The notes beneath the pieces were generated by a model. The model was not told the origin of the DNA. It was given only the letters and a program-made list of their open reading frames with translations, and did not search any database. This document shows, in pieces, positions 1-8,228 of a DNA stretch of 64,000 bases. Position 1 is the stretch's first letter; each line of letters starts with the position of its first letter. Source of the stretch: an uncultured Lachnospiraceae bacterium (GTDB taxonomy: Bacteria > Bacillota > Clostridia > Lachnospirales > Lachnospiraceae); assembly GCA_902775895.1 (NCBI GenBank), contig CACYNO010000001.1, positions 434,001 through 498,000 on the forward strand, written 5' to 3'. The translations under genes were made by a program, and so were the position numbers.

Positions 1-68
1 TAAATAACGCTGTTTACGTGCGGCAGTCAGTTATACTTACACTTTTAAGATCTGCCGGTACTCTTTAA
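1..68 (+). CDS. pyrB: Aspartate carbamoyltransferase catalytic subunit, 3' end only
   Basis: This is a partial gene cut by the left window edge. Codons in frame from base 3 (AAT AAC GCT GTT TAC GTG CGG) read NNAVYVR and continue to a TAA at 66-68. The N-x-V-Y-V-R pattern followed by a hydrophobic helix matches the conserved C-terminus of PyrB. The next gene, 20 bases on, is pyrI, which fits the common clostridial pyrB-pyrI pair. The enzyme condenses carbamoyl phosphate with aspartate in pyrimidine synthesis. Only about 22 residues are visible, so the call rests on this motif and on context. Confidence 0.8.
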   Translation, partial: NNAVYVRQSVILTLLRSAGTL

Positions 69-88
69 TGTTTTAATGGAGGAATTTT

Positions 89-508
89 ATGTTAAATATA
101 GGACAGCTTAACGAAGGGATAGTTCTTGATCATATAGAAGCCGGTAAAGCCATGGAGATATACTCTCTTCTTGGACTCGGGGAGCTTGATTGCGGCGTTG
201 CGATAATAAAAAATGCCCATTCCAATAAGATGGGCAAAAAAGATATCATCAAGATCGAAGGTGGTCTTGATCTGGTGGATCTCGACGCTCTCGGTTACAT
301 AGATTGTAACATCACAGTCGATATCATACGTAACGGAGTTGTTGCCGAAAAGAAAGTACTCACTCTTCCAAAAGTACTGACAAATGTCATCAAGTGCCAT
401 AATCCCAGATGTATCACATCTGTGGAACATCAGCTTGATCAGGTCTTTTATCTTACCAACGAAAAAAAACATATTTATCGTTGCAGATATTGTGAGGAAA
501 AAGCCTGA
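89..508 (+). CDS. pyrI: Aspartate carbamoyltransferase regulatory subunit PyrI
   Basis: This is the regulatory chain of aspartate carbamoyltransferase. In the family it binds nucleotides in its N-terminal domain and contacts PyrB through a C-terminal zinc domain. The protein has 139 residues, slightly short of the E. coli chain. The zinc ligands are visible as Cys103, Cys108, Cys132 and Cys135 (CHNPRC and CRYC). The ATG has GGAGG six bases upstream and lies 20 bases after the pyrB stop, so the two are almost certainly co-transcribed. Its TGA is immediately followed by the stop of the convergent pdxK-like gene, so no terminator fits between the coding regions. Confidence 0.95.
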   Translation: MLNIGQLNEGIVLDHIEAGKAMEIYSLLGLGELDCGVAIIKNAHSNKMGKKDIIKIEGGLDLVDLDALGYIDCNITVDIIRNGVVAEKKVLTLPKVLTNVIKCHNPRCITSVEHQLDQVFYLTNEKKHIYRCRYCEEKA

Positions 509-1348
509 TCACATCTTTATTTTTAAAAACTCTTCAAAGCACACCCCGTCTGATACGGGAATATTTAACTCATCGGATCTTGCGATACATTTTGCAACAA
601 AGTCCGATGCTTTTTTTATTGATGAAAGAAAATCCTTTTTCATTAATGCATCACCGGCTATTATGCCTGAGAAAACATCTCCGGTGCCGGGCCTTGATCT
701 GCCTGCTGATTTTTTCCTGACTATGCTTATCCGTGCTTTTTTACCATTCCTTTCATAGCAGAGATTGCCTATCATACTTCCCATACTTAAACCGGTTATA
801 ACACACTTCGCGGGACCTTCGGAAGACAAGATTTCCGCTATCTCACACCACTCTTTTATGCTTCTCTTTTCTTTATATAAAACTCCGCTGAGGAAGCATG
901 CTTCCGTGGCATTTGGAGTGATGATAGCAGAATATTTTAAAAGATCTTTTAATGCATTTGCAGTATTTTTACTGTATCCGGAATAAAGAGTTCCTTCATC
1001 TCCCATCACCGGATCCAATATCACCATTGTGTCTTTTTTAGAAAAATCTTTAATGAACTCTTTTATGATCTTTATCTGTGATGATGAAGTAAGATATCCG
1101 ATATAGATCCCGTCAAAAGAAAGCCCGAGATCTTTCCATTTTTTTATGTACTCAGGCATAAATCCTGTAAGATCTTTTTTTGTATAGTCCGGGTAACCGG
1201 TATGATTAGAAAAAATGCCTGTAGGTATGGGACAAGCCTGTATTCCCATTGCGGATAATATCGGAATCTGGACGCTTAAAGAACACCTTCCAAATCCGGA
1301 AAGATCATTTATAATGGCTATTTTTTTTTGCATTGTTTTTTTGATCAT
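509..1348 (-). CDS. Pyridoxal/pyridoxamine kinase of the PfkB-like (PdxK/ThiD) superfamily
   Basis: This 279-residue ribokinase-fold enzyme should phosphorylate a B6 vitamer with ATP. Visible family motifs are the N-terminal NDLSGFGRCS segment, DPVMGD at 112-117, TPNATEA at 144-150 and the anion-hole/catalytic GTGD at 221-224. The N-terminal segment is typical of the PdxK/PdxY side of the family rather than ThiD, so pyridoxamine kinase is the preferred name; exact substrate choice cannot be read from sequence. The ATG at 1348 is 15 bases past the recO stop, which suggests this is the last gene of the M16C-era-recO operon. A second in-frame ATG at 1333 has no better ribosome binding site. Confidence 0.85.
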   Translation of the reverse strand: MIKKTMQKKIAIINDLSGFGRCSLSVQIPILSAMGIQACPIPTGIFSNHTGYPDYTKKDLTGFMPEYIKKWKDLGLSFDGIYIGYLTSSSQIKIIKEFIKDFSKKDTMVILDPVMGDEGTLYSGYSKNTANALKDLLKYSAIITPNATEACFLSGVLYKEKRSIKEWCEIAEILSSEGPAKCVITGLSMGSMIGNLCYERNGKKARISIVRKKSAGRSRPGTGDVFSGIIAGDALMKKDFLSSIKKASDFVAKCIARSDELNIPVSDGVCFEEFLKIKM

Positions 1349-1363
1349 GTAATATCCGTATCC

Positions 1364-2023
1364 TTATTGTGGCAGCATTTCTTTTGACTTTAATTTTTTA
1401 TCTATCGCGTATGAGATGATCTTTTCGGAGATCATCTCCATCTGCTTTATAGTATCATCACCTACGGTGAACTTAAACAGTTTATCTGTATCACATGTTA
1501 ATACATAATTAAATGCATTAAGAGTGTTTGCCGACAGTACATCTGAAGGAGAAGCAAAAAGCTTATCCAGAGGAGGACACTCTCCCTGATCGGATACCAC
1601 TCTTATCTCATAGACGGCTTTTGAAAGTTTTCTTTCCGGAGACTGCCTGGTAAGTGAAGATATCGCAGCATATAAAAGATTGATGGCATCTTTTGACTCA
1701 AGTCCTTCTCTACCGTAATAATCGGCTATCTCGCAAAAATAGCAGGCATAAAGAGTGGAATCATAATCCTTTAATACATTTTCAAAATAATTTTTTATTT
1801 CAGCACCGTGGATGCTGTAGGAAGAACGACCCTCATAAACAAAAAAAGTACCGAAAGAAAAAACCCTTGTAAGACCTGCAAGATGACTCGTGGGTCTTCT
1901 TGCACCTTTTGCAAAGCACGCAATCTTCCCGCGTTCTTTCGTCAGGATGACTACTCTTCTGTCATATTCACCAATAGGCTGACTTGATAAGATGATACCG
2001 TTTAATCCTATAGTTTCAGACAT
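1364..2023 (-). CDS. recO: DNA repair protein RecO
   Basis: RecO helps load RecA at gaps with RecF and RecR. The protein is 219 residues from the chosen start and shows the RecO N-terminal OB-fold pattern (ETIGLNGIILSSQPIGEYDRR, then a GK(I)xxFAKGARRP segment) followed by the helical C-terminal domain. The open frame extends 16 codons further upstream, but those codons lie inside era. The ATG at 2023 is one base after the era stop and has GGAG a few bases upstream, so it is the likely start. Gene order era-recO is common in Firmicutes and suggests co-transcription. Confidence 0.93.
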   Translation of the reverse strand: MSETIGLNGIILSSQPIGEYDRRVVILTKERGKIACFAKGARRPTSHLAGLTRVFSFGTFFVYEGRSSYSIHGAEIKNYFENVLKDYDSTLYACYFCEIADYYGREGLESKDAINLLYAAISSLTRQSPERKLSKAVYEIRVVSDQGECPPLDKLFASPSDVLSANTLNAFNYVLTCDTDKLFKFTVGDDTIKQMEMISEKIISYAIDKKLKSKEMLPQ

Positions 2024-2024
2024 C

Positions 2025-2927
2025 TCATTCTCCGGGGATAAAGCCGAAATTCTTAAGGCTTTTATCGTCATTTCGCCAATCCTTATTCACCTTCACCCAA
2101 AGCTGGAGGTTGACTTTACTGTCTAACTCTTTTTCCAGTTCATAACGGGCATTTGATCCGATTTTTTTAAGCATCTGACCTCCTTTGCCTATAATGATCC
2201 CTTTATGGGAATCTCTTTCGCAATAAATAGTCGCTTCGATGTCAGTGATCACACCTTTTTCGGATTGTCTTTCTTTAAACTTTTCAATGACCACTGCTAT
2301 GCCGTGGGGTACCTCTTCAGAAAGTGAATGCAATGCCTTTTCTCTTATTATTTCTGCCGCAATTTCTTTCACAGGCTGATCCGTCACTGATTCTTCATCA
2401 TAAAACATGGGACCTTCAGGCAAATTATCAAATAATACATTTAGTAATTCATCAACATTTTTCCCTGTTTTAGCTGATACGGGAACAGTAGCCAAAAAAT
2501 CACACTCCGAATTATATTTCCTGATAACCGGCAGGAGTTCTTCTGCTTTAACCGTATCTGCTTTATTTATAACAAGGATAACCTTCGTATTTAATCCTTT
2601 GGTCATGTTGATCACTTCTTTTTCAGAATCGCCGATATAATCAGATGGCTCGATCAGGTGGCATAAAACATCTACGCCTTCAGCACCGGTTCCTGTCTCG
2701 TTTCGCATATAGCTGCCCAGTTTGTTTTTAGGCTTATTAATGCCCGGTGTATCCAGAAAAACGATCTGTCCTCTGTCGTCCGTATAAATGGCGCGGATCT
2801 TTTTTCGGGTTGTCTGTGGCTTATTGGATGTGATAACTATCTTTTGACCGATAATCTTATTTATCAGGGTTGACTTTCCCACGTTTGGTCTTCCGATAAA
2901 AGTAACAAATCCGCATTTTCTACTCAT
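2025..2927 (-). CDS. era: Ribosome-assembly GTPase Era
   Basis: Era binds the 3' end of 16S rRNA and acts in 30S assembly. All GTPase motifs are present: P-loop GRPNVGKS at 12-19, DTPG at 59-62 and NKAD at 121-124. The C-terminal KH domain carries GIIIGKGG near residue 245. At 300 residues it is the usual length. It sits 12 bases downstream of the M16C peptidase gene and one base upstream of recO, so it is an internal operon gene. Confidence 0.97.
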   Translation of the reverse strand: MSRKCGFVTFIGRPNVGKSTLINKIIGQKIVITSNKPQTTRKKIRAIYTDDRGQIVFLDTPGINKPKNKLGSYMRNETGTGAEGVDVLCHLIEPSDYIGDSEKEVINMTKGLNTKVILVINKADTVKAEELLPVIRKYNSECDFLATVPVSAKTGKNVDELLNVLFDNLPEGPMFYDEESVTDQPVKEIAAEIIREKALHSLSEEVPHGIAVVIEKFKERQSEKGVITDIEATIYCERDSHKGIIIGKGGQMLKKIGSNARYELEKELDSKVNLQLWVKVNKDWRNDDKSLKNFGFIPGE

Positions 2928-2939
2928 AATTATTCCCTT

Positions 2940-5846
2940 TTATGACAATGGCTTGATCTGATCGAACATTTCTTTATGAGCATCGATCTTCTCAGCGTTT
3001 CCTACAACACAAAGTATATTCTCGTCCAAGGCTGCCTGAACCGCATCTGAGAGCTCTCTTATCTTTTCCACGTCAGCATTTAATACTTCTTTTCTTTCGG
3101 TTCTCAGCATATCCGTTGTTACATTTTTCAGATAAGCATCAAAGGCCCTGATCCCTTTAGCAGAAGGGGTGAGCGGTGTATCAAGTGCTCCTATGGTACC
3201 TATGATATACTTTGTCATATCACGCGGTGATGCATCAAAATTTTTAACATATTCCGGTGCCTTATCAAAGATATCATTAGTCTCTTCTATGTTAGGGTCT
3301 CTGTAAGAAACCATATATGTGTCACCGCTTCTTCCGAATTCGGCCATACAACCGTATGCACCGCCCTTAACACGAACATTATTCCACAGGTAGTCATATG
3401 AAAATATTGTTTTTAATACTCTCAAAGCACCTGTATATTTATAACCGGCATCAGTAAAGTTACCGGCTCTTGCCACATAATTTACCTGTGAAGGTGAGGT
3501 AAGTGCGATGTTTTCGTTTTCCATTCGCGCAAATTCGAGAGGGATATCTTTCACATCGGTCAATGGAATATTATCTATAAAACTTTCCAGTAGGGGCCGT
3601 GCTTTTTCCAATGCTTTTTTATCCGCAGTAAGGTTAATGATGAGATTGCGTCTTGAAAATATCAGTTTAGTAAGTGTATTAAGCTTTTCAATGGTATCGT
3701 CAGCCACCTCATCAAAATCATCATCGATCTTCTCAAGGAATTTAAAAAAACCGTATCCTCTTGTGATAGAAGCATAGTATCTTGAATTTGATACCTGGGC
3801 CAAAGCTATGGTGGACGCCGTGGTATGACCGGCAGAAAGAACAGCATCCTCAAGCTGGGAACGTGTTTTTGCGATGATATCTTTTAATCTTTTCTTATCT
3901 GAATAATCTGTCGTCAGTATCATCTCACGGGTCAGTTTATCAACATATTCAAGCTTTTCTTCAAGCGCTTTAGCTTTTACATCAAAAAATATACGCATAT
4001 CCGCATAATTCTTTACATTTCGTCTCGTACTTATATCAGAATATATGCCGCCCGTGTGTATATTTATCTCACTGGTAAGATCTGCATATTTATGATCTGC
4101 AGTATCCATAAGCCCCATTACAATGTTTAAAAGCCCGAGATAAGGAAGCAGGTGTTCGGGAACTGACTGACAGTCAAAAGCGAATGTCACATAATCTATA
4201 CCGTTAGTAAAAATGTCCTCATAAACAAGGCGCGTTTCTCTAAGAAGATATGTGTCATACTCCACAGGGACAGGCTCTTTGTCTATATCGCTTATTGATA
4301 AAAGAGGAATCGTGGCAAGTTCTTCCTGAGTGGAAGGTGTGTCCTGATACTCTTTTAAATGTATGGAATCTTTAACCAGTTCTTCAAATTCTTCTGTTGA
4401 CAGTTTTTCAGTATACTCTTTTATCTTTGCCGCTTCCTGTTCCTTTCTTTTCTTATCAAGTCCGGTGTCAGGTACCAGAGTAACGGATGCAGCGTTTTTA
4501 TTATTCAGAAGGTATCTGTTTGCCACATCCTTAAAAAATTCCTGTTTATCAGTAGTCTTAAACCAGTCAAATATCTTACCTGAATCAATATGGATAAAAG
4601 GTTGTTTTTCGTCATACATCCAGCTGTCGAGCATTGCAAGATTATATATAAGTCCTTTTGGATATGAACCGAAATCAGCTTCTCTGTATCTGAATTCAAG
4701 ATAATTGATCCCTGCATTAAGCATGGCGTCATCAAAACCGTTTTGAACGGCATCTTCGAGCACCCTGTTTATTATTCCCCTGAATCTTTCCTCATCTTCT
4801 GTCTTAGCATTTTTTGCTATGATCGAATACACCGGCTGGAAAAGAGACGTTTCAAAAGAACTTGATATATCTGTAGCCAGGGCTTCATCCAAAAAAGCTT
4901 GTTTTAATACAGCTCCCGGTGCAGTGATAAGTACATAGTCAAGAACATCCATAGCAATACATAACTTGTCATTTAAGGCAGTATCTATGGTCCAACTGTA
5001 AGAAAGATATGATTTTGAAGACAGGTCTTCATCTTCCATGACAGCATATGGGAAAGTTGCTTTTACCGGCTCATTAAATTCTCCCTGACGAGGGATGGAA
5101 GTATCGTGATCAAAATCATTTATGTCAAAATCACTAAGATATTCCTCATCTAGATACTTAAGCATTTCTTCCGTATTGATATCGCCGTACAGGTAGATAT
5201 AACTGTTAGCGGGATGGTAATGATCTTTGTGGAAGTTAAGGAAATCCTCATAAGTAAGCGTAGAGATCAGTTCGGGATTTCCGCCCGCATCAAATCTGTA
5301 TGGAGTATCAGGGAAAAGAGATTCGAAAATCCCGTTCTGCAGTACATCATCAGGTGCTGAATATGCACCTTTCATCTCATTAAAAACAACTCCGTTAAGC
5401 TTTACTTTTTTACCATCACTCTCATAGTGCCATCCTTCCTGTTTGAATATCTCAGGTCGTGAAAAAATATTCGGATAAAAAACTGCATCAAGATAAACGT
5501 CCATAAGATTTTTAAAGTCAACATCATTGCAGCTTGCGACTGGATAAATTGTCTTATCCGGATAAGTCATGGCATTCAAAAAAGTATTAAGAGAACCTTT
5601 TGCAAGTTCTACAAAAGGTTCTTTTGAAGGGTACTTTCTTGAACCACACAAAGTTGAGTGTTCGGTAATGTGCTGGACGCCCGTGCTTGCAGTTGAAGGT
5701 GTTCTGAAACCTATGGAAAACACCTTGTTGTTATCATCATTTTTTATAACAACAACTCTGGCTCCCGACTTTTTATGTCTGTAAAAAATACCGGTACAAT
5801 TAAGGTCCTTTAATTCCTCAGAAACTATCAGATCATATGATTCCAT
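2940..5846 (-). CDS. M16C-family zinc metallopeptidase (presequence-protease/PreP-like)
   Basis: This 968-residue protein has the length and layout of M16C peptidases, which enclose and degrade oligopeptides between two homologous halves. The inverted zinc motif HxxEH is present as H59-I-T-E62-H63, followed by the family-typical LCGS and NAMTYPDKT segments, so the N-terminal half should be catalytic. No signal peptide is visible, suggesting a cytoplasmic peptidase. It is the first gene of a run with era, recO and the B6 kinase, and is separated upstream from the CHAP gene by a terminator. The physiological substrate is unknown. Confidence 0.93.
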   Translation of the reverse strand: MESYDLIVSEELKDLNCTGIFYRHKKSGARVVVIKNDDNNKVFSIGFRTPSTASTGVQHITEHSTLCGSRKYPSKEPFVELAKGSLNTFLNAMTYPDKTIYPVASCNDVDFKNLMDVYLDAVFYPNIFSRPEIFKQEGWHYESDGKKVKLNGVVFNEMKGAYSAPDDVLQNGIFESLFPDTPYRFDAGGNPELISTLTYEDFLNFHKDHYHPANSYIYLYGDINTEEMLKYLDEEYLSDFDINDFDHDTSIPRQGEFNEPVKATFPYAVMEDEDLSSKSYLSYSWTIDTALNDKLCIAMDVLDYVLITAPGAVLKQAFLDEALATDISSSFETSLFQPVYSIIAKNAKTEDEERFRGIINRVLEDAVQNGFDDAMLNAGINYLEFRYREADFGSYPKGLIYNLAMLDSWMYDEKQPFIHIDSGKIFDWFKTTDKQEFFKDVANRYLLNNKNAASVTLVPDTGLDKKRKEQEAAKIKEYTEKLSTEEFEELVKDSIHLKEYQDTPSTQEELATIPLLSISDIDKEPVPVEYDTYLLRETRLVYEDIFTNGIDYVTFAFDCQSVPEHLLPYLGLLNIVMGLMDTADHKYADLTSEINIHTGGIYSDISTRRNVKNYADMRIFFDVKAKALEEKLEYVDKLTREMILTTDYSDKKRLKDIIAKTRSQLEDAVLSAGHTTASTIALAQVSNSRYYASITRGYGFFKFLEKIDDDFDEVADDTIEKLNTLTKLIFSRRNLIINLTADKKALEKARPLLESFIDNIPLTDVKDIPLEFARMENENIALTSPSQVNYVARAGNFTDAGYKYTGALRVLKTIFSYDYLWNNVRVKGGAYGCMAEFGRSGDTYMVSYRDPNIEETNDIFDKAPEYVKNFDASPRDMTKYIIGTIGALDTPLTPSAKGIRAFDAYLKNVTTDMLRTERKEVLNADVEKIRELSDAVQAALDENILCVVGNAEKIDAHKEMFDQIKPLS

Positions 5847-5904
5847 CAGTTAACTCCAATCATTTTTTATATTTTTTTATTATAACACATATCTTTCAGA
5901 CATC

Positions 5905-5929
5905 AAAAAAAAGACGCTTATGCGTCTTT
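5905..5929 (-). terminator. Intrinsic terminator after the CHAP wall-hydrolase gene
   Basis: An 8-bp perfect stem (AAAGACGC at 5910-5917, GCGTCTTT at 5922-5929) with a 4-base loop. On the minus strand it ends in a run of eight T (complement of 5905-5912). It lies seven bases past the stop of the CHAP gene and separates it from the M16C operon. Confidence 0.9.
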
Positions 5930-5936
5930 TGAATGA

Positions 5937-7142
5937 TCAGAGCCTCCAACCACTTGAGTTAAAGATATATGTTTTCCCGTCGATAACCTGTTTTCCGGTA
6001 ACGAGCCATCCGTAAGCTCCAAAATATGAATAGTGTACCTTACTGTTTCCATCCGGATTTTCTTTGGTCCCCATCTTTTGCAAGCCGGTTCTAAGCCATC
6101 CGTTCGGTCCGAAATAACTCCAATGCACAGGATCGTTTCCGTCCGGATTTTCTTTGGTTCCCATCTTTTGCCAGCCGGTTCTCAACCATCCGTTAGGTCC
6201 GAAATATGACCAATGAACTTTGTTGCTTCCGTCCGGATTTTCAGATGTACCCATTTTTGCCCAATTGGTTCGGATTAAACCATCATTTCCGAAATATGAC
6301 CAATGTGGTGTCTTTTCTCCTTCAGCTGAACTCATATAATGCCAACCGGTATACTTTTTACCATCAGCACCATAGTACATATACTTTCCTGTTTTACTGT
6401 CAAGTACCCATTTCGAAATTATTTTTTTCGACTCGGTCGCACCCTTTATCTTTTCAGATGAAGTTGATTTCTTCGTTGAATCTGATTTTGTTGTATCAGT
6501 CTTTGAAGTTGTAGTATTTGACGTTGATGATTTTGTTGTTATTTTTTTAGTTGATGAATCACCTTTTCCATCAAGATATACATAACCCAGGAATTTACTT
6601 CCCATACCTGACTGGTATTTTTTGATGTTTACCTTTCTTATGACACAGTAACCATGCTGGGCATCAGAGTAGTACCAGCTTCCGCCTTCACTTATTACCA
6701 TGTCGCTTCCGCTTACGCTCTCCACGTATGCCACATGCCCTTGAAAGCATGCAAGCGATTTCGCTTTTGGAGTACTTCCTCTGGTAAAGCCGTATTTTTT
6801 ATACTGGGTGTTGTACCATGAAGGTCCGCCCCAAATGGTCGATCCTTTTCCCGTAACCTGTTTTACTCTTGAAGATGCAAACCAAGCGCATCCGCTCTTT
6901 CCGTATGCATACTGGCCAACACCGCTTATTTTTGAAAACGTAGTATATGGTGCAGCATTTATATTGATCTTTATTCCGTTATATCCGTTGTTCTGAATCC
7001 CTTTACTTGCCGATGCAGTGGCAGCATAAACTTCATTTGCACTAACGAAGCTTGTTCCGCCTGCAAGCAATGATGTTGTAACAATTCCGAAACATATTAA
7101 TTTTTTTATTACATTTTTGGATGTCTTATTATTACTTTTCAA
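5937..7142 (-). CDS. Secreted CHAP-domain peptidoglycan hydrolase with C-terminal wall-binding repeats
   Basis: This exported 401-residue protein should cleave peptidoglycan peptides or amide bonds. It has a Sec signal (charged start, hydrophobic 11-29, cleavage near ANEVYAA), a CHAP domain at about 65-180 with candidate catalytic Cys85 (GCAWFAS) and His136 (GHVAYVE), a Ser/Thr/Lys linker at about 195-235, and four copies of a 30-residue aromatic repeat (HWSYFGPNGWLRTGWQKMG-type) of the choline/glucan-binding kind. The start is TTG at 7142, preceded by GGGAG at 8 bases. It has its own promoter (7183-7211) and terminator (5905-5929), so it is monocistronic. A role in cell separation or wall turnover is inference. 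Confidence 0.9.
   Translation of the reverse strand: MKSNNKTSKNVIKKLICFGIVTTSLLAGGTSFVSANEVYAATASASKGIQNNGYNGIKININAAPYTTFSKISGVGQYAYGKSGCAWFASSRVKQVTGKGSTIWGGPSWYNTQYKKYGFTRGSTPKAKSLACFQGHVAYVESVSGSDMVISEGGSWYYSDAQHGYCVIRKVNIKKYQSGMGSKFLGYVYLDGKGDSSTKKITTKSSTSNTTTSKTDTTKSDSTKKSTSSEKIKGATESKKIISKWVLDSKTGKYMYYGADGKKYTGWHYMSSAEGEKTPHWSYFGNDGLIRTNWAKMGTSENPDGSNKVHWSYFGPNGWLRTGWQKMGTKENPDGNDPVHWSYFGPNGWLRTGLQKMGTKENPDGNSKVHYSYFGAYGWLVTGKQVIDGKTYIFNSSGWRL
5990..6330 (-). repeat. Tandem 90-bp coding repeats in the CHAP hydrolase gene
   Basis: Consecutive 90-bp units encode the wall-binding repeats of the CHAP protein. The segment AGCCGGTT recurs at 6083 and 6173, and the sequence around TCCGGATTTTC recurs with the same 90-bp period. 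The central units are close to identical in DNA, while the outer ones are diverged. Copy number could change by slippage or recombination without breaking the frame. Confidence 0.85.
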
Positions 7143-7182
7143 TTAACTTTCTCCCGTAAGTTCAAAACTCCTGTACGTCGCT

Positions 7183-7211
7183 ATTAAAGCACGTTTAACG
7201 GGATATGTCAA
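7183..7211 (-). promoter_or_regulatory. Sigma-70-type promoter of the CHAP gene
   Basis: On the minus strand the sequence reads TTGACA (complement of 7206-7211), 17 bases, then TTTAAT (complement of 7183-7188). It is about 40 bases upstream of the TTG start. No operator-like repeat is visible next to it. Confidence 0.75.
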
Positions 7212-7221
7212 ATATTTTTTC

Positions 7222-7299
7222 AAAAAAAAACACCCCTAACACCGCATAATCACTATATATGATGTCAATAAAACCAGTGTTTACAAGGTGTTGGAGTGT
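7222..7299 (-). terminator. Long-loop intrinsic terminator after the 7315-7614 gene
   Basis: ACACTCCAACACC and GGTGTTAGGGGTGT on the minus strand (complements of 7287-7299 and 7230-7243) can form 13 pairs with one bulge. A run of nine T follows (complement of 7222-7230). The loop is about 43 bases. The position, just after the last gene of the metA operon and before the CHAP promoter, supports a terminator. Confidence 0.6.
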
Positions 7300-7314
7300 A
7301 TTTTGGAGAAAAAA

Positions 7315-7614
7315 TCATTGCAAATATATGTCATATTTGTCAGAAAAAACGGGTTTGTCCCAAAATTCCTTCATATCTTCGTAAATATTTCTTAATCTTT
7401 TTGTAATAATTTCCTTTCCGTCTTCATTAAATTCAAAACTCTCTGAAGATATGGAATCTTCTTTTACCGCATCAAAACGAAACGGACCCTTCCATGTGCA
7501 TACTATAAATCTGTCATCTTCTTTTTTTATCAGATATCTCATACCACCGATCTGTCCGGTGTATTCTCCGCCGGCCTCAAAATATGAAAGAGGCATTATC
7601 TTTTCTGCACTCAT
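7315..7614 (-). CDS. Small conserved-looking protein of unknown function
   Basis: I do not recognise this 99-residue protein. It has no signal peptide and no membrane segment. It begins SAEKIMPLSYFEAGGEYTGQ and contains a GMRYLIKK strand followed by a WKGPFRFD segment, suggesting a small beta-rich fold, and a charged C-terminal helix. It lacks the acetyl-CoA loop expected of a full GNAT enzyme. It lies 27 bases after the stop of another unknown gene and two genes after metA, all reading the same way, with a terminator downstream. Co-transcription with metA is likely; a functional link is not shown. Confidence 0.6.
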   Translation of the reverse strand: MSAEKIMPLSYFEAGGEYTGQIGGMRYLIKKEDDRFIVCTWKGPFRFDAVKEDSISSESFEFNEDGKEIITKRLRNIYEDMKEFWDKPVFSDKYDIYLQ

Positions 7615-7641
7615 ATCGCACCTGCCTGTCAGACACCCGGA

Positions 7642-8205
7642 TCAAAATTCACCCTCTTTGGAGTGTCCTTCAATCTCAGCGATCTGGTCAACATAAAACT
7701 CAACATTGTCATAATTAATATCTTCGAGTTTAAACGAACTTCCATCCTTGAGCTTAAGATATGGTGATGTTCCCTCCAAAAGGTCCGTGATAAATTTATC
7801 GTATGCAGCAAGCTGTTCATTGGTCTCTGCAAACTCTATCCAGTCAATCGGTTTATACAATTCACCTTCTGTAACGTCTATCTCCACATACAGTTTTCCG
7901 CCTTCAATGACCATCATCCTTCCCATAAGAGGAGAAACATCATTTATTGCCACTTTGAAAAGCGGATAGTCACTTACTATGGAAAGCTTCGGTACTTTGG
8001 TCTCATCACCCTTGCATGCTTTAAGATAAACACCGTTAAGAAGTTTCATAAGAGCACCCAGACAAATTATCTCTCCGGGATTAAGAGTCTTCTTTGTAAA
8101 GTTCTCAACCATTTCATAAGCGGTTCCCTCCGGCCAGCCGTTGGTGATAAAATAATTAACCGCTTTCATTTTCTCATTATCATAACCTTTTGGATTCATT
8201 GCCAT
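7642..8205 (-). CDS. Uncharacterised 187-residue cytoplasmic protein
   Basis: I cannot assign this protein to a family. The open frame runs upstream to 8307, but that part overlaps the end of metA. The ATG at 8205 (MAMNPKGYDNEK) has GTGAGGAAAA upstream and leaves a 23-base gap to metA, so I place the start there. The product looks soluble, acidic at its C-terminus (IEGHSKEGEF), with a helical first half and a DYPLFKVAINDVSPLMGRM segment in the middle. It sits between metA and the 99-residue unknown gene and is probably co-transcribed with both. Confidence 0.6.
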   Translation of the reverse strand: MAMNPKGYDNEKMKAVNYFITNGWPEGTAYEMVENFTKKTLNPGEIICLGALMKLLNGVYLKACKGDETKVPKLSIVSDYPLFKVAINDVSPLMGRMMVIEGGKLYVEIDVTEGELYKPIDWIEFAETNEQLAAYDKFITDLLEGTSPYLKLKDGSSFKLEDINYDNVEFYVDQIAEIEGHSKEGEF

Positions 8206-8228
8206 AGTTTTTTCCTCACTTTTTATTA

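Noticed and set aside
5990..6330. CRISPR-like regularly spaced repeat
   Set aside because: The 90-bp units are contiguous coding repeats giving aromatic wall-binding motifs; there are no unique spacers.
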